Source of the DNA: Candidatus Saccharimonadota bacterium
GTDB lineage: Bacteria; Patescibacteriota; Saccharimonadia; Saccharimonadales; JACDBH01
Direction: 5' to 3'
DNA length: 7,773 bases
Assembly: GCA_020428565.1 (NCBI GenBank)
Contig: JAGQMT010000015.1
Location: 1-7,773 of the forward strand
Part shown: positions 1 to 6,079 of the stretch, in pieces
Position numbering within the stretch: position 1 is the first letter of the stretch
How the letters are laid out: every line of letters begins with the position of its first letter
The notes under the pieces: model-generated
Database searches by the model: none
Told to the model about the DNA's origin: nothing
The model's input: the letters and a program-made list of their open reading frames with translations, nothing else
Translations under genes and position numbers: made by a program

Positions 1-2
1 AT

Positions 3-1073
3 ACGACTGGTGAAGAGTTGTATTATTTACTACTAAATAAGGCAAAAATTCATAATCAACACCTTGCGAGACATATCGGTGTAGGTCCGGATGATCACGT
101 AGATAATATTGCCTTGTCTATCAAAAAAGTCGTTGAAAAAGCCAAGCTCAGCACTCATGTTTGGGCTATAAAGCGTAGCGTTTTGAAGCGCCTATTAGCC
201 AAAAATCCTCCAAGGAATGTTATGAACTATCTTCATTACACTTCAATAGACTCTATGCTCAAGCGTGAAAATATTGCCGAGGTAATGTGTGCGGCAAGAC
301 TGATGGAAAATGAAAAATGGCTCCATAGCTTCAACAAATTATATGTTGAATTGTTGCCTGTTGATTTCGAGAATCGTAAGATTGAGCTGGTGGTTATGAA
401 TAATGCCAGATGGAGACCATTGATTGATATGCTGTATGCAAATAAACGTCATAATATTTCCCATCTTAAAGAAGCGGGTTTTATCGCTATTTTTGTGCCA
501 CAGCAAACTCGTATGGAGGGTTATGTTTTAGCGACGTTGCCAATCGTCATACATTATATCAACGAACTTAGAACTTATAGCTCTTACTTTAATCTCAATC
601 AGGTCAAGGCGGATTTTGGTAAGCGAATAGTCGATGTATTGAACGATGATTTGGCGCACCACGTTGAGATCTCTGGACATCGTCTGCACTGGCGAACGGT
701 GCATAGATATTTTGGCGGAGAGTATAATGGCGGTCATCTGGACTTATGGCAACCGCATGTGCAACCAGACGATTTAGCATGGCGTAGGACCGAAGAGTAT
801 CTGTTTACAATAAATCCTGAGTTATCATTTTGGAGAGGTTTAGATTTCGTTGGTGTTAGGATAAATGGTGCTAAGCCAGTTAGTATGTCACTGCTTGATG
901 TTAGTAATAATTATTATTTTGCTCTCAGTTATCAAGATAGGATGTATCAGTATATGCAAAAAAGTTTACATAGTGAGCTGTTTGTTCGATACATGAAGCA
1001 AAAGATTTTTGAGACACAGATTATTCACCAACTTAGTACGGATAATATTGTCAATGATTTTCTAGATTTTTGA
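3..1073 (+). CDS. Unrecognised protein, 5'-truncated by the window edge
   Basis: An open frame runs from the first complete codon (position 3) to TGA at 1071-1073, giving at least 356 residues. No stop lies upstream in the window. The TTG at 18 is therefore not needed as a start, and the real start is probably outside; residues just before it (TTGEEL) read like ordinary protein. I do not recognise the family. The product looks soluble: it has no signal peptide or convincing membrane segment, many Tyr, Trp and His residues, and mixed helix and strand character. Visible stretches include RWRPLIDMLY near the middle, then FIAIFVPQQTRMEGYV, a His-rich part (HHVEISGHRLHWRTVHRYFGG) and an acidic, Trp-bearing segment with HLDLWQPHVQPDD. 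No nucleotide-binding P-loop or other clear catalytic signature is seen. It ends 39 bases before uvrB on the same strand, but uvrB has its own promoter, so a shared function is not implied. It is confidently coding; its function is unknown. Confidence 0.8.
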   Translation, partial: TTGEELYYLLLNKAKIHNQHLARHIGVGPDDHVDNIALSIKKVVEKAKLSTHVWAIKRSVLKRLLAKNPPRNVMNYLHYTSIDSMLKRENIAEVMCAARLMENEKWLHSFNKLYVELLPVDFENRKIELVVMNNARWRPLIDMLYANKRHNISHLKEAGFIAIFVPQQTRMEGYVLATLPIVIHYINELRTYSSYFNLNQVKADFGKRIVDVLNDDLAHHVEISGHRLHWRTVHRYFGGEYNGGHLDLWQPHVQPDDLAWRRTEEYLFTINPELSFWRGLDFVGVRINGAKPVSMSLLDVSNNYYFALSYQDRMYQYMQKSLHSELFVRYMKQKIFETQIIHQLSTDNIVNDFLDF

Positions 1074-1083
1074 GGTATCTAAC

Positions 1084-1093
1084 TTTAGCTAAA
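1084..1093. repeat. 10-bp perfect palindrome TTTAGCTAAA upstream of uvrB
   Basis: TTTAGCTAAA is its own reverse complement and lies in the spacer just upstream of the predicted uvrB -10. Its right half also starts a 7-base direct repeat, GCTAAAA at 1088-1094 and 1098-1104, spaced one helical turn apart (10 bases). It could be a repressor operator or simply AT-rich chance. It does not match the E. coli or Gram-positive LexA box. Confidence 0.3.
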
Positions 1094-1096
1094 AAC

Positions 1097-1105
1097 TGCT
1101 AAAAT
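1097..1105 (+). promoter_or_regulatory. Extended -10 promoter of uvrB, predicted leaderless
   Basis: TG-C-TAAAAT forms an extended -10 element (TG at 1097-1098, hexamer 1100-1105). Only 7 bases separate the hexamer from the uvrB ATG at 1113. A start site about 7 bases downstream would fall on or next to the A of the ATG. No Shine-Dalgarno lies before the ATG, which agrees with a leaderless transcript. No good -35 is visible at 16-18 bp, which is tolerable for an extended -10 promoter. Confidence 0.6.
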
Positions 1106-1112
1106 AGTAGCA

Positions 1113-3089
1113 ATGCAAGAGTTTAAGCTAGTTAGCAATTACAAGCCTAGCGGTGATCAGCCGAAGGCTATCAAACAGATGACGGATCTCATCAATCAGG
1201 GTGTCCGTGAACAAACGTTGCTTGGGGTCACTGGTAGTGGCAAGACTTTTTCTATGGCTAATGTAATTCAGAATATCCAGAAGCCGACTCTCATCCTCAG
1301 CCACAACAAAACACTCGCAGCTCAACTCTACAGTGAATTTAAGAACTTCTTCCCAGAAAATGCAGTTCATTATTTCGTTAGTTACTTTGATTATTATCAG
1401 CCAGAGGCTTATATTGCCAGAAGCGACACTTATATCGAAAAAGACAGTCAAATCAATGAAGAGATTGATAGATTACGCCACGCAGCCACAGATGCTTTGT
1501 TGACTAGAAAAGACGTCATTATTGTAGCTAGCGTTAGCTGTATTTATGGTATCGGCTCGGTAGAGGACTATGATGGCCTGAGTATAGAACTAGCGGTTGG
1601 TGAACGCAAGGTTCGGGACAAGTTTATTCGACAGCTGACTGATATTCAGTACCAACGAAACGATATCGACTTTCATCGTAGTACATTTAGAGTGCGTGGT
1701 GATGTCGTCGATGTATATCCAGCCAGCGAAGAATCGGCTTATAGGATTGATTTTTTTGGTGATGAGATAGATAGAATAACTAGAATTGATCCGTTAACTG
1801 GTGAAATAGAGGCTAATTTGGATAGTCTCAAGATATTCCCCGGTAGCCATTATGTGACGCCTTATGACAAGCTCAAGGTTGCATTAGGTAAAATCCAGCA
1901 AGAATTAGATGAACGAGTTGCACTATTTGATGCACAAGGCAAATATTTAGAGTCACAGCGACTCAAACAACGGACAAAGTTTGACCTAGAGATGCTGGAA
2001 CAAACAGGCTTTGTCAAAGGTATTGAAAATTATAGTCGTTATCTAACCAATCGCGAGCAAGGTGATCAACCTGCTACATTGCTAGACTATTATCCAGATG
2101 ATTTTTTGATGTTTATCGATGAATCTCATATGACAGTTCCGCAGGTGCGAGGCATGTATAACGGCGACCGAGCACGCAAGGAAGTGTTGGTTGAGCATGG
2201 TTTTCGATTACCAAGCGCATTAGATAATCGACCACTCAATTTTGCTGAGTTTGAACGACATATCAATCAGGTTGTTTACGTCAGTGCTACGCCAGCGCAG
2301 TATGAGTTAGAGAGGTCTCCAGAGCCGGCTCAACAAGTGATTCGACCAACTGGCTTGTTGGATCCGCCAATAGAGGTTAAGCCTGTAGAAGGTCAGGTGG
2401 ATGATTTGATTGATAATATTAGACAAACTATTGCTAAACGTCAGAGAGTACTGGTGACGACGCTCACCAAGCGTATGGCAGAAAATCTCACAGAATATTT
2501 ACAAGATATTAACATCAAGGTAACTTACTTACATAGTGACGTGGATACATTGGATCGAACGGATATTTTACGGGATTTACGTCTAGGAATATATGACGTC
2601 GTAATTGGTATCAACTTGTTGCGCGAAGGCTTAGATTTGCCAGAAGTGTCACTGGTAGCGATTTTGGACGCCGATAAAGAAGGTTTTTTGCGCTCAGAAC
2701 AGGCGCTGATTCAGACGGTTGGTCGGGCGGCTAGGCACGTCGAAGGACGAGTGATTATGTATGCTGACAAAATTACTGGCAGTATGAGGCGCACTATTGA
2801 CGAGACAAAGCGACGAAGATCTATTCAGGAGAAGTACAATCAAGACAATAATATCTCACCGCAAGGTATCAACAAAGACATTGATAAGGGTTTACGACCT
2901 GATTTGCCAGAAGAAGCTAAGAAGCCCAAGCTTGATCTCAAAAAAATTCCAAAAGATGAATATAAACATATTATTCGAGATTTGACGGCACAAATGGATC
3001 TAGCCTCTGCCAATTTACAATTTGAAAAAGCTGCCGAACTACGCGACACGATTGCTGAAATTGAATCCACAATGACCACAAGTAAGTAG
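1113..3089 (+). CDS. uvrB: UvrB, excinuclease ABC subunit B
   Basis: This is the damage-verification subunit of nucleotide excision repair. It is a helicase-fold ATPase that is loaded by UvrA, threads a beta-hairpin between the strands at the lesion, and recruits UvrC for incision. The 658 residues are normal for the family and all landmarks are present. Walker A GVTGSGKT is at about 38-45, and the Tyr-rich beta-hairpin starts with YFDYYQPEAY at 91-100 and runs to about residue 115. The DEAD-like Walker B motif FIDESH is at 334-339, followed by TVPQVRGMYNGDRARKE. Next come YVSATPA at 388-394 (helicase motif III position) and the arginine-finger motif VI QTVGRAAR at 534-541. The C-terminal UVR domain (about 618-650, ending in EKAAELRDTIAEIE) is the coiled-coil hairpin that contacts UvrC and UvrA. 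The ATG start is fixed: the only upstream in-frame codons run to a stop at 1086-1088 without another ATG, GTG or TTG, and residues 4-18 align with the usual UvrB N-terminus. uvrA is not adjacent. Stop codon TAG. Confidence 0.98.
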   Translation: MQEFKLVSNYKPSGDQPKAIKQMTDLINQGVREQTLLGVTGSGKTFSMANVIQNIQKPTLILSHNKTLAAQLYSEFKNFFPENAVHYFVSYFDYYQPEAYIARSDTYIEKDSQINEEIDRLRHAATDALLTRKDVIIVASVSCIYGIGSVEDYDGLSIELAVGERKVRDKFIRQLTDIQYQRNDIDFHRSTFRVRGDVVDVYPASEESAYRIDFFGDEIDRITRIDPLTGEIEANLDSLKIFPGSHYVTPYDKLKVALGKIQQELDERVALFDAQGKYLESQRLKQRTKFDLEMLEQTGFVKGIENYSRYLTNREQGDQPATLLDYYPDDFLMFIDESHMTVPQVRGMYNGDRARKEVLVEHGFRLPSALDNRPLNFAEFERHINQVVYVSATPAQYELERSPEPAQQVIRPTGLLDPPIEVKPVEGQVDDLIDNIRQTIAKRQRVLVTTLTKRMAENLTEYLQDINIKVTYLHSDVDTLDRTDILRDLRLGIYDVVIGINLLREGLDLPEVSLVAILDADKEGFLRSEQALIQTVGRAARHVEGRVIMYADKITGSMRRTIDETKRRRSIQEKYNQDNNISPQGINKDIDKGLRPDLPEEAKKPKLDLKKIPKDEYKHIIRDLTAQMDLASANLQFEKAAELRDTIAEIESTMTTSK

Positions 3090-3131
3090 TCTAAATTATT
3101 TATGATTGTTGTGATGTTTGGTGACGAAATG

Positions 3132-3140
3132 TGGTAAGAT
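3132..3140 (+). promoter_or_regulatory. Extended -10 promoter of the membrane protease gene
   Basis: TG-G-TAAGAT (TG at 3132-3133, hexamer 3135-3140) lies in the 82-base gap after uvrB. A weak -35 candidate, TTGTGA at 3109-3114, is 20 bp upstream, longer than ideal. The hexamer ends 31 bases before the ATG, so the mRNA would have a leader of roughly 25 bases holding the Shine-Dalgarno. No terminator hairpin is seen after uvrB, so read-through from uvrB is also possible. Confidence 0.45.
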
Positions 3141-3158
3141 AAGCACAAGGTTCATTGT

Positions 3159-3164
3159 AGGAGG
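3159..3164 (+). promoter_or_regulatory. Strong Shine-Dalgarno of the protease gene
   Basis: AGGAGG ends 7 bases before the ATG at 3172, at optimal spacing. It fixes the start codon and shows that this genome uses anti-SD pairing at some genes even though uvrB and gatC lack any SD. Confidence 0.85.
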
Positions 3165-3171
3165 GTGAGGT

Positions 3172-5730
3172 ATGGCTAGGAAGTCATTTGGTAGAAATAA
3201 TCAGAACGACACAGTTGAAAAACATGAGACCCAAAAAGAGGTTATTAAATCTAGACAGATTTTTAGTAGAAAATTCACTATTGTCTTCGTTGGGTTATTT
3301 TTTGTATTAGCCGTAGCCATATTCGGACTGTTCAATTTATTATCAAAAGATTCCAATACTACCTCAGAATTTAGCTTAGGCTCCTTGGTATCGCAAGAAA
3401 TACTAGACGCAAGTTCACTGCAAAATGATAACCGAACCATCCAATCTTCGTTTGGGTTTAGCCTTAGTTATGATACGAAGATGTTTGATGTGCAAGGTCA
3501 AGTGACAGACCCAGCTTCAGACGCTAATTATATATCGGGCATGACCTACACAGAAGATGAGCTTGATACCGAACGTGAATACAGTTTGATCAAACTCAGA
3601 TCCCACAACGCAGAGACGATTAGACAAAACGCAGAAGACTCATTTGTTAATCTACCAGAGTTAGTGTTCTTGACGAATATTCGACAGGATTTCTGGGATA
3701 GTCGAATTAATGATCCGGCATTGGCGGGCAAGAGCAAGCTACAAATCTACATAGATGAGGTTATGGCGGAATCTGCCGAAGGTTATGAGATTAGCCTCTC
3801 TGAACCCGAAGTTATTACTCTCAACGGTGTGGAGTTTACAAAAATAGTTAAGACGCGAATTGCCAACTCCTATGGTTTGGACAATAAATATCAAGATGTT
3901 TATTATTTTGCAGTCCATAATGATAGGCCTTACCAAATAGTGATTTATGATATACAAAATGACACCAATAGTATTGTGGCCCAAATGGAAGGTGTAGTTA
4001 GTACATTTACTCTTGGCGATGTTGATACGACCAAACTATCCTACTTGAACTCTAGTGACGTAAACTCCTCAGTGCTTAGCGCCGAAACGAGTCAGTCGAC
4101 GCCAAAGGACAGTGCAAATCTAGTCAATGAGATAGACGAAGACAATATATTGGATGTCGTGGTCAGAAATCAGCTGGCTGTTGTTAGGGTTGGGTCTATA
4201 TTGTGTATGGATATTGATTTGGTTGGTTACGATAGTTCGACGACCATTGAAGGCGTCTGTACGGTGTATATCGGCAGTGGCTCAATTATCTCTACGGATG
4301 GCTTGGTAGCTACTAATGGACATGTTATCGCTACAGACAATATGACGATTATATCTGATTATTTGGCCAATTCGATGAGCGTTGATGTATTGGCCAACAA
4401 AGCCGAGGCATTTATGCCATATTTTATCGCTATAGGCGATGTTAGCCCATCACAAGCACAGGCATTTATCACTGCAATACGGTCTGGCGAACAGGATGCG
4501 GTTAATCTAGCATTATCACTGGCCAATTTGATTCATACAGAAGATATCAATGTTACCGCAACCAATAATATTTATGCTCTACAATTATCAAATGAACCTC
4601 TGAAGTTGGTGGATATAACGGAGCTACCAAAAGGTTTTCAGGACTCAGATGGCATTGCTTCGGCGAAGTTGATTGACAAGGACTTTGATGTTAATACGCC
4701 TATGAACGAGATTCAATTTGCAGATTTAAAAGGAAGTGATGTCGCTTTATTGAAGATGGACGGTTCAAACTTCCCGGCTGTCAGACTAGGATCTATCTTG
4801 GGCATAGATTTGGGTGATAAAATTACGGCTATAGGATATCCAGCCTTTGTGGATGGGGGACTAATGACTGCCAAAGCCAAGACAGTGCCAAGTGTGAGTC
4901 AAGGTCAGTTATTGCGGGTGATGCAACAGTCACTAGACTCTAATATGTTACTACTTACGGATGTTCCGATATCGGGCGGTAATAGTGGTGGCCCGGCCTT
5001 TGATAGTACTGGCAATCAAATAGGTCTCAATACTTATAGCAAGATGGACTGTGAAGACTCAAAATGTTTTGGTAACGGAACAGCTAGAGACATAGAAGAC
5101 ATCAGGGTGTTGTTGAAGCGCAACTCTCTGCAATTAAGCACGGCGGGTACTGTCAATGAAGACTGGAATCAGGCTGTCGACGCCTTCAAATCAGGTAACT
5201 ACAAACTAGCAACTGCTAAGTTTGCTTCGGTCAAATCAAATTACGCTAATCATTATCTAGCCGCTGGAATGTATGATATTGCCAATAGTTTAAACGACTC
5301 TGCTATCGTCAGCGCCGTACCAACTACCACGACTAATAAAGCGTTGCTGTCTATTATTTTGGCTACGCTCATAGTTGGTGTCATTTGTCTTGTATACTTC
5401 TTATTGCGAAAAAATGGATACAAACTAGCACATGTCCATGCTATGACTCCTGTCGGTGGATCATTGCCTAGCGATGTACAAGCTAGTGCTTCTCAACCAA
5501 GCGTGGCATCACCAAACCCTAGTGTTGGTGTTCAATCTACTCAGCCGATGACTGCTGTCAACTCACCCATACAGCCACCGGTGCAACCAGTGTCCACTCA
5601 GCCCTTGGTTTCAGAAAATCAAATCCCTGACCAGAACCAAGTTGCACAACCAGCAGTATCTCAGGCCCAAGTGCAACCGACTAATTCGCCCAATCAATCA
5701 TATTCAAATGATGATAATCCAAATAATTAA
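3172..5730 (+). CDS. Two-helix membrane trypsin-like serine protease (HtrA-like core, no PDZ)
   Basis: This 852-residue protein is probably an envelope protease with its catalytic domain outside the membrane. A basic cytoplasmic stretch (1-34) precedes membrane helix 1 (about 35-57, FTIVFVGLFFVLAVAIFGLF). Next comes an unassigned extracytoplasmic beta-rich domain (about 90-283), beginning with FGFSLSY. The chymotrypsin-fold protease domain spans about 325-650. Its triad is His384 (TNGHVI), Asp523 (GSDVALLK) and Ser605 (SGGNSGGPAF), in the order and sequence context of the HtrA/DegP group. The His-Asp gap of 139 residues carries a large insertion, partly helical (about 425-455). Cys345/Cys363 and Cys627/Cys632 could form two disulfides. 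A helix-pair region resembling a TPR unit (about 662-708) precedes membrane helix 2 (724-745), which is followed by RKNGYK. Positive charge flanking both helices predicts both termini inside. The tail (about 760-852) is rich in Pro, Gln, Ser, Val and Asn. No PDZ domain is recognised. The substrate is unknown; protein quality control or surface processing are both plausible. Confidence 0.85.
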   Translation: MARKSFGRNNQNDTVEKHETQKEVIKSRQIFSRKFTIVFVGLFFVLAVAIFGLFNLLSKDSNTTSEFSLGSLVSQEILDASSLQNDNRTIQSSFGFSLSYDTKMFDVQGQVTDPASDANYISGMTYTEDELDTEREYSLIKLRSHNAETIRQNAEDSFVNLPELVFLTNIRQDFWDSRINDPALAGKSKLQIYIDEVMAESAEGYEISLSEPEVITLNGVEFTKIVKTRIANSYGLDNKYQDVYYFAVHNDRPYQIVIYDIQNDTNSIVAQMEGVVSTFTLGDVDTTKLSYLNSSDVNSSVLSAETSQSTPKDSANLVNEIDEDNILDVVVRNQLAVVRVGSILCMDIDLVGYDSSTTIEGVCTVYIGSGSIISTDGLVATNGHVIATDNMTIISDYLANSMSVDVLANKAEAFMPYFIAIGDVSPSQAQAFITAIRSGEQDAVNLALSLANLIHTEDINVTATNNIYALQLSNEPLKLVDITELPKGFQDSDGIASAKLIDKDFDVNTPMNEIQFADLKGSDVALLKMDGSNFPAVRLGSILGIDLGDKITAIGYPAFVDGGLMTAKAKTVPSVSQGQLLRVMQQSLDSNMLLLTDVPISGGNSGGPAFDSTGNQIGLNTYSKMDCEDSKCFGNGTARDIEDIRVLLKRNSLQLSTAGTVNEDWNQAVDAFKSGNYKLATAKFASVKSNYANHYLAAGMYDIANSLNDSAIVSAVPTTTTNKALLSIILATLIVGVICLVYFLLRKNGYKLAHVHAMTPVGGSLPSDVQASASQPSVASPNPSVGVQSTQPMTAVNSPIQPPVQPVSTQPLVSENQIPDQNQVAQPAVSQAQVQPTNSPNQSYSNDDNPNN
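5470..5727 (+). other. Low-complexity Pro/Gln/Ser tail of the protease
   Basis: This segment encodes residues 767-852. It is dominated by Pro, Gln, Ser, Val, Ala and Asn, with recurrent QP, QPP and VQP steps. No Lys or Arg occurs after residue 751. The only charged side chains after residue 760 are five acids (D768, E815, D820, D847, D848), and the only aromatic is Tyr844. The composition predicts disorder. From the positive-inside pattern around helix 2 it should lie in the cytoplasm. Confidence 0.75.
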
Positions 5731-5748
5731 AAATTAAGTAATTAAGGG

Positions 5749-5777
5749 TTAATATCGGGTCTATAGAGTGCTATAAT
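5749..5777 (+). promoter_or_regulatory. Extended -10 promoter of the gatC operon, predicted leaderless
   Basis: A perfect extended -10, TG-C-TATAAT (TG 5769-5770, hexamer 5772-5777), is preceded at 17 bp by TTAATA (5749-5754), a 4/6 match to the -35 consensus. Only 8 bases separate the hexamer from the gatC ATG at 5786, so transcription should start within a base or two of the start codon. No Shine-Dalgarno is present. This is the best promoter in the window. Confidence 0.75.
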
Positions 5778-5785
5778 ATTCAAAT

Positions 5786-6079
5786 ATGGCAAAAATCACA
5801 CGAGATGAAATATTAAAGTTGGCCAAACTTGCCCAACTAAAGCTCTCTGATCAGGAGATTGAAAAGTACCAAACAGAGCTACAGAGCATCATGGAGTATG
5901 CGGATATCTTAACTGATGTGGATGTCACAGGCACAAAGCCGACATATCAGGTCACAGGCTTACAAAACGTCACTAGACCAGATGTCGCCATGGATTATGG
6001 TGTGTCTAGGGATGAATTGTTAAAGAACGTACCTCATAGAGAAGCTGATTACATCAAGGTCAAGAGGATGATAGAATGA
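5786..6079 (+). CDS. gatC: GatC, subunit C of Asp-tRNA(Asn)/Glu-tRNA(Gln) amidotransferase
   Basis: GatC is the small subunit that wraps around and stabilises GatA against GatB. The GatCAB complex converts mischarged Glu-tRNA(Gln) and/or Asp-tRNA(Asn) to Gln-tRNA(Gln) and Asn-tRNA(Asn) in the cytoplasm. The 97 residues are the normal family length. The typical features are present: an N-terminal helix with EILKLAKLAQLKL, then EIEKYQTELQSIMEY, a linker with the conserved LQNVTRPD element (residues 59-66), a DELLKNVPHREADYIKVKR segment and a short C-terminal end. The start is fixed because an in-frame TAA lies inside the TATAAT box and no other start codon intervenes. The gene has no Shine-Dalgarno and is read from its own promoter. 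Its TGA overlaps the gatA ATG (ATGA), so translation of the two is probably coupled. Confidence 0.96.
   Translation: MAKITRDEILKLAKLAQLKLSDQEIEKYQTELQSIMEYADILTDVDVTGTKPTYQVTGLQNVTRPDVAMDYGVSRDELLKNVPHREADYIKVKRMIE
6063..6068 (+). promoter_or_regulatory. Shine-Dalgarno of gatA inside gatC
   Basis: AGAGGA lies in the last codons of gatC, 7 bases before the gatA ATG at 6076. It supports the overlapping ATGA start and coupled translation. Confidence 0.65.

Noticed and set aside
18..20. TTG as start codon of the first gene
   Set aside because: The frame is open to the window edge, the preceding codons read as normal protein, and no Shine-Dalgarno is present. The gene is more likely cut by the window.
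1071..1073. Possible UGA recoding as Gly (Gracilibacteria-type code)
   Set aside because: TGA ends the first gene, gatC and gatA. For gatC and gatA this is at the normal family length, with overlapping starts of the next gene, and no internal TGA interrupts any gene.
1128..1451. Antisense reading frame inside uvrB, and similar antisense frames in the other genes
   Set aside because: They lie wholly within well-supported conserved genes, have no ribosome binding site and show no recognisable protein features.
2695..2757. UvrB motif VI followed by His (GRAARH) instead of the more familiar Asn as a functional defect
   Set aside because: The arginine and glutamine residues of the motif are intact and this position appears tolerant. 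All other UvrB motifs are normal.
3090..3131. Terminator after uvrB
   Set aside because: The gap has no GC-rich stem followed by a T run. The sequence is only moderately AT-rich without good inverted repeats.
3139..3160. ACAA...TTGT inverted repeat before the protease Shine-Dalgarno as a riboswitch or hairpin
   Set aside because: The stem is only 4 bp with AT-rich pairs and the leader is about 25 bases, too short for a known riboswitch.
5731..5768. Terminator between the protease gene and gatC
   Set aside because: The TTAA-rich stretch offers only weak AT pairings and no U-tract after a stable stem.
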